From the NCBI GenBank assembly GCA_900128395.1, contig LT649635.1, forward strand, positions 1 to 17,632: 17,632 nt of DNA, read 5' to 3'. The notes beneath the pieces were generated by a model. It had not been told where the DNA came from. It saw only the letters and a list, made by a program, of their open reading frames with translations, and searched no databases. The stretch is from Stramenopiles sp. TOSAG23-2. Taxonomy: Eukaryota; Sar. Shown here piece by piece: positions 1 to 8,204 of this stretch; the stretch's first letter is position 1, and the number at the start of each line of letters is the position of its first letter. The position numbers and the translations under genes are program-made.

Positions 1-2
1 AA

Positions 3-98
3 GAATTTTTCAAACATGATCAAGTTAATAATGAAATTGTAGAAAAAATCGAAGAGGATGAAGATGAAGAAGACGACAGTAGTGACGATGATTTTTAA
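3..98 (+). CDS. C-terminal end of an unidentified gene (partial, 5' cut by window edge)
   Basis: Reading from base 3, a frame stays open to a TAA at 96-98 and encodes 31 residues. The last 15 are almost all Asp, Glu or Ser (ending EEDEDEEDDSSDDDF). The other two + frames stop within the first 45 bases. Acidic tails of this kind are typical of nuclear or nucleolar proteins and chaperones in AT-rich protists, but too little is left to name the family. The gene is convergent with the MRNIP-like gene across a 300-base spacer. A longer + frame beginning at 58 in another register is rejected as a shadow of this tail running into the AT-rich spacer. Confidence 0.6.
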   Translation, partial: EFFKHDQVNNEIVEKIEEDEDEEDDSSDDDF

Positions 99-398
99 AA
101 AAAAGTTTTTATACGCACATATTAATATACGAATAAATACTCGTATTATATACGAATATATATATTGCGTAAACTTAAATTATATTAGTTATGCATTAAT
201 TATACACTATTTTATATATATATGCATATATATATATATATATATAACTACGAAGTCGTATGATATACGCTCGTATATTTTACATTTAAATGAAATATTA
301 TTAAAAATACGAATCGTGTAAATATTTTTAATGATATGCATTTATATATATTATAAAAAATTATTATTGGAATAATATTACAACATTTGGAATTTTTT
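99..398. other. Convergent (tail-to-tail) spacer rich in TCGTA/TACGA words
   Basis: This 300-base, extremely AT-rich spacer lies between two gene ends and must hold both 3' UTRs. By eye it has seven TCGTA or TACGA pentamers (for example around 128-157, 248-275 and 306-312). They are often arranged as small inverted repeats, such as tacga-ag-tcgta near 249-260. An alternating TA tract fills about 212-246. No gene or RNA gene was seen. Confidence 0.7.
212..246. repeat. TA dinucleotide microsatellite
   Basis: A nearly pure alternating TA tract broken once by tgca. It lies in the convergent spacer and is probably length-variable. Confidence 0.8.
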
Positions 399-1412
399 TT
401 ACCATATTTCACTTCCTAAATCATCATCATCATCCGACAAAAAATCATCCCATTGCAATTTAACTTTAGTCTTCTTTACTTTAGAAGTGATACTATCGTC
501 ACTATTATTATTATTATCATTATTTATATTTCTTTTTATTTTTTTATACAAATTGTTGTTGTTGTTCTTACTTTTGTTCTTGTTATAATTACTAGCAGAA
601 ATATTATTTTGAGTATTGATGGGCCGCCTAGAATTTACATTATAAATATTTGATATAGTGTTTGTACCTCTTTTTGTTGTTACAGCATGTACCATTAATT
701 GTTCATTATTAAAATGATCGTTATCATTACCATTATAGTCATTTCTAGTTAACATAGCAGGAGATTTACTAAAATTATTATCATTTAAAAAAGAATCATT
801 ACTATGATAACGTGAATTATTTGTTTTTTTTGATCTAATTTGTTTTTGAAGGTTTTGTTGATTATCGTTAATAGCACGTTTTCTTTTCTTCTTCACTTTT
901 TTCCTAGACGGTACTTCAAATACATATTTATCTTCGTCAACATTATTTTCATCATTGTAGGTTATATCCTGTTTTGCGCCATCATCGTCTGAAAGATATT
1001 CGTCCCATTGACTTGGTTGTTTTTGTGCATGTTGTGGTGTTGCTGGTTGGTTATCGTAATAATAATTGTTATTGATATTGTCATTATTACAACCAGTTTT
1101 CATATATGAACCTGAATTATTCTTATTATTATTATAAATTTTTTGATTATCGCAATCATCAATTCCATATTCATTATGTTCAATTACTTTTTGCAACGCA
1201 TTTTGTCTTGCTTCATAAATCATTTCTCCATACTTTTTATTATATTGTTGCACTACGATTCTACAATCTTTCGCTTTATCACTACTGCAATAAATTTTCC
1301 TAACACTTTGTTTTTCGTTACACATTCTACATTTAAATTTTTTCGATTTTGGTTTTTGTATGACTTGAAACATTTCACAAGAAAAACATCTTGCAACAAT
1401 ATAAATAGGCAT
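399..1412 (-). CDS. MRNIP: MRNIP-like zinc-ribbon protein (UPF0544 family)
   Basis: The 337-aa protein starts at ATG 1412 and ends at TAA 399. Residues 9-58 match the N-terminal signature of MRN complex-interacting protein: a zinc ribbon with C9-x2-C12 and C28-x2-C31, then NEKQS (32-36) and DCRIVVQQYN (49-58). In animals MRNIP binds MRE11-RAD50-NBS1 in the nucleus and supports ATM signalling and fork protection; the same role here is inferred. The rest is Asn-rich and disordered. It carries a basic NLS-like stretch at 169-180 (RKKVKKKRKR) and two copies of a Trp-acidic motif, WDEYLSDDD at 136 and WDDFLSDDDDD at 321 near the C-terminus. It is divergent from the Cdt2-like gene, with 528 bases between the starts. 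The family call rests on the first 60 residues. Confidence 0.8.
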   Translation of the reverse strand: MPIYIVARCFSCEMFQVIQKPKSKKFKCRMCNEKQSVRKIYCSSDKAKDCRIVVQQYNKKYGEMIYEARQNALQKVIEHNEYGIDDCDNQKIYNNNKNNSGSYMKTGCNNDNINNNYYYDNQPATPQHAQKQPSQWDEYLSDDDGAKQDITYNDENNVDEDKYVFEVPSRKKVKKKRKRAINDNQQNLQKQIRSKKTNNSRYHSNDSFLNDNNFSKSPAMLTRNDYNGNDNDHFNNEQLMVHAVTTKRGTNTISNIYNVNSRRPINTQNNISASNYNKNKSKNNNNNLYKKIKRNINNDNNNNSDDSITSKVKKTKVKLQWDDFLSDDDDDLGSEIW

Positions 1413-1940
1413 ATTTGCTTCTGTCCTACTTGTTTATCTTTATATTAATTTTGTATTCGTCACTCTTTTGTGCTGATGATGTTATACTACATATGTAATG
1501 TATTTCTATTTTCGAATTTCAAATACTATAAATGATATTATAATACTTGGTATTATATTATTTGTAGTAAGTTAAGGTGACTATTAGAAAGTAATAATAA
1601 ATTTTCATAAAAATAATAATGGAATCTTAATCTCCCCCTTAAATTATTACCCTGCTAAGGCATGGTAATAAAACCATTGCCGGCGGCTCGCTTTTTAGCT
1701 TGCCAGGCTTGCCAGGCTTGCCAGGCTTGCCTAGGCTTGGTACCTGGTATTTATTTCATCACTAATAGCCAGGATAGCAACGCAATACAAATAAATATCT
1801 GAATAATCTATTTCTTTCCACCTTTACGTATGTAATATGTACATATAAAACCATAAGATTTTGATATAGAAGGGAGAAAAGTAAATAACTCATCTCATAC
1901 ATAACTTGAAAATTGTAAATACACAGTAGATCTAGTAAGT
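1413..1940. promoter_or_regulatory. Divergent spacer / presumed shared promoter of MRNIP-like and Cdt2-like genes
   Basis: This 528-base spacer separates two start codons pointing apart, so it should hold both promoters and 5' UTRs. Most of it is AT-rich, but 1630-1750 is a GC-richer island. The island holds an 8-bp inverted repeat (1644-1651 / 1664-1671), a gccggc palindrome, a 9-bp tandem repeat (1698-1731) and tacctggtat at 1741-1750. No TCGTA/TACGA pentamer was found, unlike the convergent spacers. A small frame on the minus strand (1762-2007) has no recognisable content and overlaps the Cdt2 start, so it is not called. Confidence 0.6.
1698..1731. repeat. 9-bp tandem repeat, unit gcttgccag
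   Basis: Three exact copies (1698-1706, 1707-1715, 1716-1724) are followed by a fourth partial copy beginning at 1725. Related copies of the same unit recur at 15885-15911 in another divergent spacer. Confidence 0.85.
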
Positions 1941-3770
1941 ATGTATCAAATATTGAAACGGCAACAGTATGGCCGTTGTACAAAAAATAAATCACATTAT
2001 TATCCAAATAAATTATATTACAATGAAACGGTGAACCTAAAACAAAGTTATGAACACCCTATTACGACAATTCAATTTGACGGAGTAAAGTCCAGGGAAC
2101 AGCATTTGGCATCGGTTACATTACATGATGGATTGATAACGATTTCAAAACCTTCGTCATCTTCAACATCTAATATGCCACAATATTTTAATTCAAAAAA
2201 TGAAAATGTCTTAACAAGTTGGGTTGGGCATGATAATAGTATTTTTGATTGCTCCTGGTATAACAATGGCAGGTGCTTAGCAACCGCATCGTCGGATGGC
2301 ATATGTAAATTATGGGATGTAACAACAAAAAATGAACTTGCTTCGTTTGCTTCACCAAAACAAAATTTAATTTTATCATTTAAGACAATCCGCCCATGTT
2401 CTGGAAATGAAAATTTATTTGTTACCAGTGGAAGAGATGGTTCGATATTTATGTGGGATTGTCGACAACGGGCAAGCCATTCTTTACAACATTCATATTC
2501 TCAAACGAAAATCATTTGCAAAAAACCTGTAAGACATATTGCAAATGGCCACGCTGTATATACAAATGCTGCTGGTAATAATAGTTCTAATTCTTCCAAT
2601 AGACGGCGTAATCAATTCAAATCATTATTTAGTGCAAATTCATTAACTCTACAAAATGGTGTTTCAAATGCAATATTTGGTAATCATGATGGTACAAACG
2701 TATTATCATCTGGTTCCAGCGATGGTTTAATTAAGATATGGGATATGCGAAAAATATACACTACTAGTTTTTCTAGTAATAATAGCAATCACGCATCAAT
2801 TGGTAATAACAGCAGCAGCAGTAGCAGTAGTATTAAGAAGAAGAGGCGAAAATATAATAGTAGTGAAAATCGTCCACCAACACCATTAACTATCATACAA
2901 GAACCTAGTGTATTCCCGTTTACAAATAATAAGAAAAATTGGCTAGGTTCGAATTCTACATTTTTGGATAGTAAGAGTATTAATGAAAACATCGTTAATA
3001 AATTTAATTTAAAGAACCAGGGAAACAAAAAAAATAATTTTATCAGTAGTAATGAAAGGAATATAAACATCAATTCATATTATTATCGTAATATTAATAT
3101 GAATAACAATAACAACAGTAGAACTAATAGTAATTCAATATCAACTATACGTAAACTTCCTTTAAATAATAAAAGTAATTTACAACGCAAAAATCATGGT
3201 ATTGCATCAATAGATATAGATCCAACATATACTAAATTGCTCGTTTCATATTTAAATCAATCAATACATGTATATGATTTAGCTGGTTGTATGGAAAATA
3301 ATTATCCAACAAAATATGATGGGTATTCTTATTGTTGTAAATCTTACTTTATAAAATCATCATGGACTAGCGATGGTAAATATATTTTGAGTGGTTCAAG
3401 TAACGGCATGGGTTATTTATGGAAAGACCATTCATCCTCCACGTTGTCAAAGTTTGATTATGATGATGTTAATGATAATAGTAAAAAATCGGTTATCAAG
3501 CCATCCTTCATATTTCCTATTTGCGATAGTGAAAATGATGATGTTACAAACGTTGTGACTCCAAAAACTGGAAATAGCATAACAGATTTGTCATTTGTTG
3601 CTACAGCATCTATTTCATCAAGTAATACATCATTGCATCAAATAAAATTTTGGGACTTATATAATTCAGAATATGAAGTTGATTTAAATGCTACCGTACG
3701 AAAAGATCATCAAGGGATAAATTGTGTATCATCATCTGAAACAAGAAAGAGAAAAAAAAGAGGGGTTTAA
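1941..3770 (+). CDS. DTL: Cdt2/DTL-like WD40 substrate receptor of CRL4 ubiquitin ligase
   Basis: The 609-aa protein has WD40 repeats interrupted by Ser/Asn-rich inserts. Repeats with readable signatures are at about 96-128 (GHDNSIFDCSW...LWDVTT), 147-175 (SGRDGSIFMWDCR), 240-270 (SGSSDGLIKIWDMR) and 417-495 (IKSSWTSDGKYILSGSSNG), with a degenerate one at about 550-574 (IKFWDLY). The two WDxR ends, WDCR at 172-175 and WDMR at 267-270, are the DWD-box form used to dock on DDB1. The order and spacing match Cdt2/DTL, which directs PCNA-bound proteins such as Cdt1 to CUL4-DDB1 for ubiquitylation in S phase and after DNA damage. An insert of about 145 residues (about 272-416), Asn/Ser-rich with a polybasic KKKRRK near 299-304, lies in the propeller between repeats and could be an NLS-bearing loop. 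Family assignment is strong; targets are inferred. Confidence 0.8.
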   Translation: MYQILKRQQYGRCTKNKSHYYPNKLYYNETVNLKQSYEHPITTIQFDGVKSREQHLASVTLHDGLITISKPSSSSTSNMPQYFNSKNENVLTSWVGHDNSIFDCSWYNNGRCLATASSDGICKLWDVTTKNELASFASPKQNLILSFKTIRPCSGNENLFVTSGRDGSIFMWDCRQRASHSLQHSYSQTKIICKKPVRHIANGHAVYTNAAGNNSSNSSNRRRNQFKSLFSANSLTLQNGVSNAIFGNHDGTNVLSSGSSDGLIKIWDMRKIYTTSFSSNNSNHASIGNNSSSSSSSIKKKRRKYNSSENRPPTPLTIIQEPSVFPFTNNKKNWLGSNSTFLDSKSINENIVNKFNLKNQGNKKNNFISSNERNININSYYYRNINMNNNNNSRTNSNSISTIRKLPLNNKSNLQRKNHGIASIDIDPTYTKLLVSYLNQSIHVYDLAGCMENNYPTKYDGYSYCCKSYFIKSSWTSDGKYILSGSSNGMGYLWKDHSSSTLSKFDYDDVNDNSKKSVIKPSFIFPICDSENDDVTNVVTPKTGNSITDLSFVATASISSSNTSLHQIKFWDLYNSEYEVDLNATVRKDHQGINCVSSSETRKRKKRGV

Positions 3771-4095
3771 TTTAATTCCATTTAAAATTATAATGTATAC
3801 TATTATTTTTTATTGCACTACTATTTTATATGATACCAGGTTTACCTAATCATCTAGGTCCTAGACTTTTCTTAAGGTATACCAGGTATTCTATTATCTC
3901 AATTTATAACGCTATTAATAGATCTATGCCATACCAGCTTATTATACCACCAGGTGTAATAATACGAGGTATTGTGCTATTATAAAATAAATAAAAATAA
4001 AATAAATAAGTATGTAGGTATATATAACCTAGTCTATTCATTGTACATGTACATATATACAGAGACAAAATATTAAATGATTATCGCCACAAATT
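3771..4095. promoter_or_regulatory. Co-directional spacer between Cdt2-like and Dnmt2 genes, with repeated ataccagg words
   Basis: This 325-base spacer must contain the Cdt2 3' end and the Dnmt2 promoter. Between 3833 and 3955 it carries ataccagg at 3833-3840 and 3879-3886, ataccagc at 3931-3938, and ataccaccagg at 3943-3953. A catctaggtcctag segment near 3850-3864 lies between them. From about 3965 to 4070 it is AT-rich with no visible structure. No RNA gene was seen. Confidence 0.5.
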
Positions 4096-5412
4096 ATGAC
4101 ACATATAGTTAAACCATTGCAAACGATGCCAATTGGAATATTGCAACAAACAAATAAAGTAATTGCATATGAATTTTTTAGTGGCATCGGCGGTTTTCAT
4201 GCAGCATTAAAAACTTCTTGCAATGGTCGTGTTAAAAAGGCTTTTGAAATTTCTCCCAAGTGCATAAAAGTTTATCAACAAAATTTTCCAGAGACAAAAA
4301 TAGTTAAGAAAACAATAGATTCGCTGAAGATCGTGGATTTGCAATTAGACGATGAAAAGGATGCGTCTCTTTTTTTATGGTTGTTATCCCCGCCTTGTCA
4401 ACCATTCACAAGGAGTAGAAGAAGTGAAGATGCTGTAGATGATAAAGATAATAGGACCACGGGCTTTTTGCATTTAATTGAAAATTTGTTAACAAAAATT
4501 TGTAATAGCAAAGATGTAAAAGATAGAAAGCCAGATATAGTTTTCGTTGAAAATGTGGTTGGTTATGAAAAATCAAGAACAAGGATACGCGTCTTAAAAA
4601 TATTAGTTGAGCAATTAGGATATAAACGGGTTGATGAATATATATTGGACTCGCATGATTTTGGAATACCAAATCAAAGACCAAGATACTATGGCGTTTA
4701 CACATGTCGTAATAAAAAAAAACAAATGAATACTAATAAGGAGGATATCAAGATGATGAATGATAATAATCAAAAATTACCGAGACCTTCTGTTGAAAAT
4801 AATTGGATAATTGAACCAATTTTAATAACGAAACAATCATCCTTTCCTTTTGATAGGGTTGTAAAAACAAAGCTTTCAGAATATCTTGATGAAACTCCAA
4901 TAATCGATGAAATTCCAGAAGAAATCATGCAAAAAGCAGTTCGTAATCATATAAGGTATGACATTTCATTGAAAACTGATAATATTAGTGCATGTTTATC
5001 AAAAGGATATGGCAAGTTTCCAAGGGGATATGGGCCATTATTGCTTTACAAAATTGATAAACATGCTGCTGAAAAAATGAATGATGACTCTGACAACAAC
5101 AATAATGAAAAAAATGATTTTATTGAATATCAATTGAAAATAAATGTAAAACAAAATAAAAGTGATGAGAAATCTACGAACAACGATCTGATTGAAAAAA
5201 ATCGACGTCATTATTATATTGTCTGGCGCCAAGGATATCACATTCGATATTTTACACCACGGGAGTGTTTGAGACTATTATATTTTCCAAAAAACTTCGT
5301 GTTTCCACAAGACATGAAAAATACAGAAAAATTATCTTTATGCGGTAACTCATTAAATGTGAAAGTAGTATCAGAGATTCTAAAAAAAACTTTAAAAGAA
5401 ATTTTGATCTGA
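4096..5412 (+). CDS. TRDMT1: Dnmt2/TRDMT1 tRNA (cytosine-5) methyltransferase
   Basis: The 438-aa protein has the C5-methyltransferase motifs in canonical order. Motif I is EFFSGIGGFHAAL (26-38); motif IV is SPPCQPFTR (98-106) with catalytic C101; motif VI is VENVVGYEKS (151-160); motif VIII is FGIPNQRPRYYGV (189-201); motif X is GNSLNVKVVSEIL (417-429). The PPCQPFTR form and the GNSLNV end are characteristic of Dnmt2, which methylates C38 of tRNA-Asp and some other tRNAs. The family's CFT-containing target-recognition motif appears as CLSKGYGKFPRGYG (300-313), with Leu and Ser replacing Phe and Thr. Residues about 322-372 are an Asn/Asp/Lys-rich insertion before FTPRECLRLLYFP (386-398). Typical Dnmt2 proteins are about 330-400 aa, so the extra length is mostly this insert, the N-terminus and a smaller 205-232 insert. 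Stop is TGA. Confidence 0.92.
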   Translation: MTHIVKPLQTMPIGILQQTNKVIAYEFFSGIGGFHAALKTSCNGRVKKAFEISPKCIKVYQQNFPETKIVKKTIDSLKIVDLQLDDEKDASLFLWLLSPPCQPFTRSRRSEDAVDDKDNRTTGFLHLIENLLTKICNSKDVKDRKPDIVFVENVVGYEKSRTRIRVLKILVEQLGYKRVDEYILDSHDFGIPNQRPRYYGVYTCRNKKKQMNTNKEDIKMMNDNNQKLPRPSVENNWIIEPILITKQSSFPFDRVVKTKLSEYLDETPIIDEIPEEIMQKAVRNHIRYDISLKTDNISACLSKGYGKFPRGYGPLLLYKIDKHAAEKMNDDSDNNNNEKNDFIEYQLKINVKQNKSDEKSTNNDLIEKNRRHYYIVWRQGYHIRYFTPRECLRLLYFPKNFVFPQDMKNTEKLSLCGNSLNVKVVSEILKKTLKEILI

Positions 5413-5588
5413 AAAAGGGGAAAAAATAGGATACGCAAATGTAATTAAAAAATATTAATATATATATAACACGGGAAGTAAAATTATTTTATACAACTTA
5501 GATTTTAACCGTATCCTTTTTATAATACGATACGACGTACGAGTATCATATATCATACGACTACAGGAGTATTAAAATATTTTTGTTA
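5413..5588. other. Short convergent spacer with TACGA cluster
   Basis: This 176-base spacer lies between the Dnmt2 stop (+) and the FKBP15-like stop (-). A cluster of tacga words at about 5525-5565 gives four copies by eye and includes a cgtacg palindrome and the inverted pair gatac/gtatc. It presumably serves 3'-end formation for both genes. No gene was seen. Confidence 0.6.
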
Positions 5589-8204
5589 TTATGAGAACAA
5601 TTTCATAGTTGTTTCTTTGATAATGTCTTTAACTTTTTGCATAATCACATCACCATCAACCGCTTTAGAATCTTTAAACTCATTTGAAATTTGTTTATAA
5701 ACATGGCCCATAACTTTTTGTGTTTTTTTTTGTACTACTTCTTTCATTTTTGTTGATGCCTCATTTTTAATTGAATTTATTTTATCTTCTGCTTCCTTCT
5801 TTATTCCATCAATTTTTTCTTGTTCAAGTTTTAATAAATTTTCAAGTTGAATTACTTTTTCCTTTAACAAATTACTACCATTACCTTTGTTTTCATCGTT
5901 CGCTTCGGACTTTCCCGCTTCCGTGATTTCTGTTGTTGCAGATGGTGATGGTGATTCCGTTGTTGGTGTTGCCATTTTTTCAAATTTTTCTACTTTCAAT
6001 TTCAAAGCCTCAATTTCTTCTTCTTTCACACTCAGTTGATTTCTTAAATCAGCTTTAATTGCTTCATTTTCACTAATCAAGTTTGCATGAACATTTTTCA
6101 TATTATCTAATTCCTCTTTTGCTTGGGCTGAATGTTGTTCCATTTCATCCGCAAGTTTTACTTTTTCTTTCAACGCTTGAAGTTCTTCCCGATGATTCAA
6201 GTGTCCCTCACTAACTTCTGAAAGTTTTTTTAATGTCTCGTTTCTTTTTTCTCGTAAATCAATAATTGTGGTTACATATTCTTGATTCTTTTCCAATAAA
6301 TCAGCTACTTTAGATTGTAAATCGGAAATTTTGTCAACATGCTTCGATGACTCCGTCTTCAATTTTTCTGTTTCCTTTACGTATAAACTTAAATTTTCTA
6401 TTAATTGATTTGCATCCAGTTCACTTCCTTTCTTTGTCTCGCCATTTTTACTATTATATGAGACTACTTGATTTCCACTTGTACCTTCTTCTTGTAAACG
6501 TAATAATTTATTTATTTTAGCTTCCATATCTCGTACCATGCGTTCAACAGAAGCTGAACTCATTTGAAGTAATTGCATTTGATACCCACTGCCGCTAGGT
6601 GTATTATTTCCGTGATTGTTATTATTAACCATAGGCGATGTATAATTATTACCATTGTTACCATTAGTATTTTGTGGAGAAAAGTTTTGATTGTATTCGC
6701 TATTTATACTATTGCTATAATTACGACCACTATTTCGGCGAGCATCATTATTGTTATTGTTGCTGTCATTGTTGTTGTTGTTATCATTATCTTCTACAAC
6801 AACTAATGCTACACTGTTTGCGTTGTTGGAAGCTGGTTGCTGCTGCTTTACTGCCAATGATTGTTGCTGTAAAGGTCGATTGGCTTGGTTATCCATAGCT
6901 TCAAAATCTCGTGAATCACTTCTTGAATTTCGTCTAACAGTAGCGACTTCTTGTCCAAGTGCAGATGCTAATGAATGAGCCATCCCACCGCCACTAGCAC
7001 TACTCGACATACGTGCCATGCGCTCTTTGATACTATCCGAACGCTCTCGACTTGTACTTTGAGCCTCTTGCTGCAATATGCGTTGTTGATCTTTTTGTTG
7101 TGGAACACGTTGTATATTATTATTTGTCGTCAATGACGTTGTTTGTGGAGGTGGCGGAGGAGATTCAATAGTTTCCTCCGGGTTAGTAATGCCAACTTTA
7201 CCATTTATTTTTAAAGTACCAAACAACCAACAACCGTTCGGATATTGGCCCACCGTACTCTTTTCTACAAGAGCTGGTGATATTATGACAATTCGTTCTG
7301 CTCCCACTGTCATTCCTACAATACTATCGCTTAATCCACCGAAAACAACCTCACCTTCATCCTCGTCGCTCCCTACCGAAATTTCAATATTTGTATTATT
7401 CAAAAGAGGCTGCACTTTCAAGCCTCCGTTAGGTAAATCATCTGCATTAGTCGACATTTTCCATATATTTAATTCTGTAGATACAATCTCGCCAACATTA
7501 CATTTATCAGATCCTGGTAAAGATAAATCTCCAGATAATATATCAGCAAACGATGCATCCAATAAAGCATCTTCTCCATATATAGCATCGTGAAATTTAA
7601 TTAAGGAAATATTCAAACAGAACGAACGATAGTCATTTGGATTGGAAAAACGTATCGACCAATTTTCTTTTTCACCGTCATAAAAATTTATATACAAATT
7701 TGCTTGTAAAGTATATTCAAATCCAACATTTACAGGACATAAACATACTGTAGCTTTGTTTGCATCATATATTAAGATGGTATATGAAGTTTTGCTACCC
7801 ATAAATACACATCCACATGGCCCACCACCCTTTGGCACATAAGCACCACCTTCAAGTTTAAAAGCGTGTAAAGTACAATTCCAAACTAAAGTTTTTTTTT
7901 GTTGGCTTTGTTGTTGTTGCTGTTGTTGTTTCTGTTGTTGTTTCTGTTGTTGTTGTTGTTGTTGTTGCTGTTGTTGCTGCTTTGAAACGGTAGCGGAGGT
8001 TGCTTGCATTTTTTTTTTTAACGTTGTTTTCCTCACTGGTTTATAAGATAATGCAGATGAATCATCATCATCGCTACTATCATCATCCATATCACTATCT
8101 CCTCCACCCATTAAATTACGCCTTTGAGTTAAACTTGAACTATTTCCATTACTACTACCACCAAATAAGGATGATAACGACGAAGTTGGTTTTTTTCCAA
8201 ACAT
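5589..8204 (-). CDS. FKBP15: FKBP15/WAFL-like protein: WH1-like + degenerate FKBP domain + long coiled coil
   Basis: The first ATG is at 8204 (871 aa); a frame extending to 8210 would start with TTG, so I chose the ATG. In order: a Ser/Gly/Asp-rich head; a Gln/Lys tract (about 76-102); a WH1/EVH1-like domain (about 106-203, with LVWNCTLHAFKLE and ENWSIRFSN); a divergent FKBP-type domain (about 235-338, with SDSIVGMTVGAERIVIISPAL); a Pro/Asn/Gln-rich linker (about 345-555); coiled coils (about 555-745 and 780-835); and a conserved-looking tail (VMGHVYKQISNEF...). This domain order matches FKBP15/WAFL, an actin- and endosome-associated protein in animals. Prolyl-isomerase activity is doubtful because the FKBP part is weakly conserved. 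It is convergent with Dnmt2 and divergent from the DsbA-fold gene. A function in early endosome or actin transport is inferred from the family. Confidence 0.75.
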   Translation of the reverse strand: MFGKKPTSSLSSLFGGSSNGNSSSLTQRRNLMGGGDSDMDDDSSDDDDSSALSYKPVRKTTLKKKMQATSATVSKQQQQQQQQQQQQKQQQKQQQQQQQSQQKKTLVWNCTLHAFKLEGGAYVPKGGGPCGCVFMGSKTSYTILIYDANKATVCLCPVNVGFEYTLQANLYINFYDGEKENWSIRFSNPNDYRSFCLNISLIKFHDAIYGEDALLDASFADILSGDLSLPGSDKCNVGEIVSTELNIWKMSTNADDLPNGGLKVQPLLNNTNIEISVGSDEDEGEVVFGGLSDSIVGMTVGAERIVIISPALVEKSTVGQYPNGCWLFGTLKINGKVGITNPEETIESPPPPPQTTSLTTNNNIQRVPQQKDQQRILQQEAQSTSRERSDSIKERMARMSSSASGGGMAHSLASALGQEVATVRRNSRSDSRDFEAMDNQANRPLQQQSLAVKQQQPASNNANSVALVVVEDNDNNNNNDSNNNNNDARRNSGRNYSNSINSEYNQNFSPQNTNGNNGNNYTSPMVNNNNHGNNTPSGSGYQMQLLQMSSASVERMVRDMEAKINKLLRLQEEGTSGNQVVSYNSKNGETKKGSELDANQLIENLSLYVKETEKLKTESSKHVDKISDLQSKVADLLEKNQEYVTTIIDLREKRNETLKKLSEVSEGHLNHREELQALKEKVKLADEMEQHSAQAKEELDNMKNVHANLISENEAIKADLRNQLSVKEEEIEALKLKVEKFEKMATPTTESPSPSATTEITEAGKSEANDENKGNGSNLLKEKVIQLENLLKLEQEKIDGIKKEAEDKINSIKNEASTKMKEVVQKKTQKVMGHVYKQISNEFKDSKAVDGDVIMQKVKDIIKETTMKLFS
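7895..7978 (-). repeat. CAA/CAG polyglutamine tract inside the FKBP15-like gene
   Basis: On the coding strand this is a run of CAA and CAG codons with two AAG (Lys) interruptions and one Ser codon, giving Q12-K-Q3-K-Q7-S-Q2. It sits just before the WH1-like domain. Mixed codons suggest it is older or less unstable than a pure repeat. Confidence 0.85.

Noticed and set aside
58-321. 87-codon + frame in the first spacer
   Set aside because: Starts inside the acidic tail of the upstream gene in another register and then translates AT-rich repeats; no family signature.
7189-7593. 134-codon frame antisense to the FKBP15-like gene
   Set aside because: Shadow of a conserved coding region on the other strand; no start context or family match.
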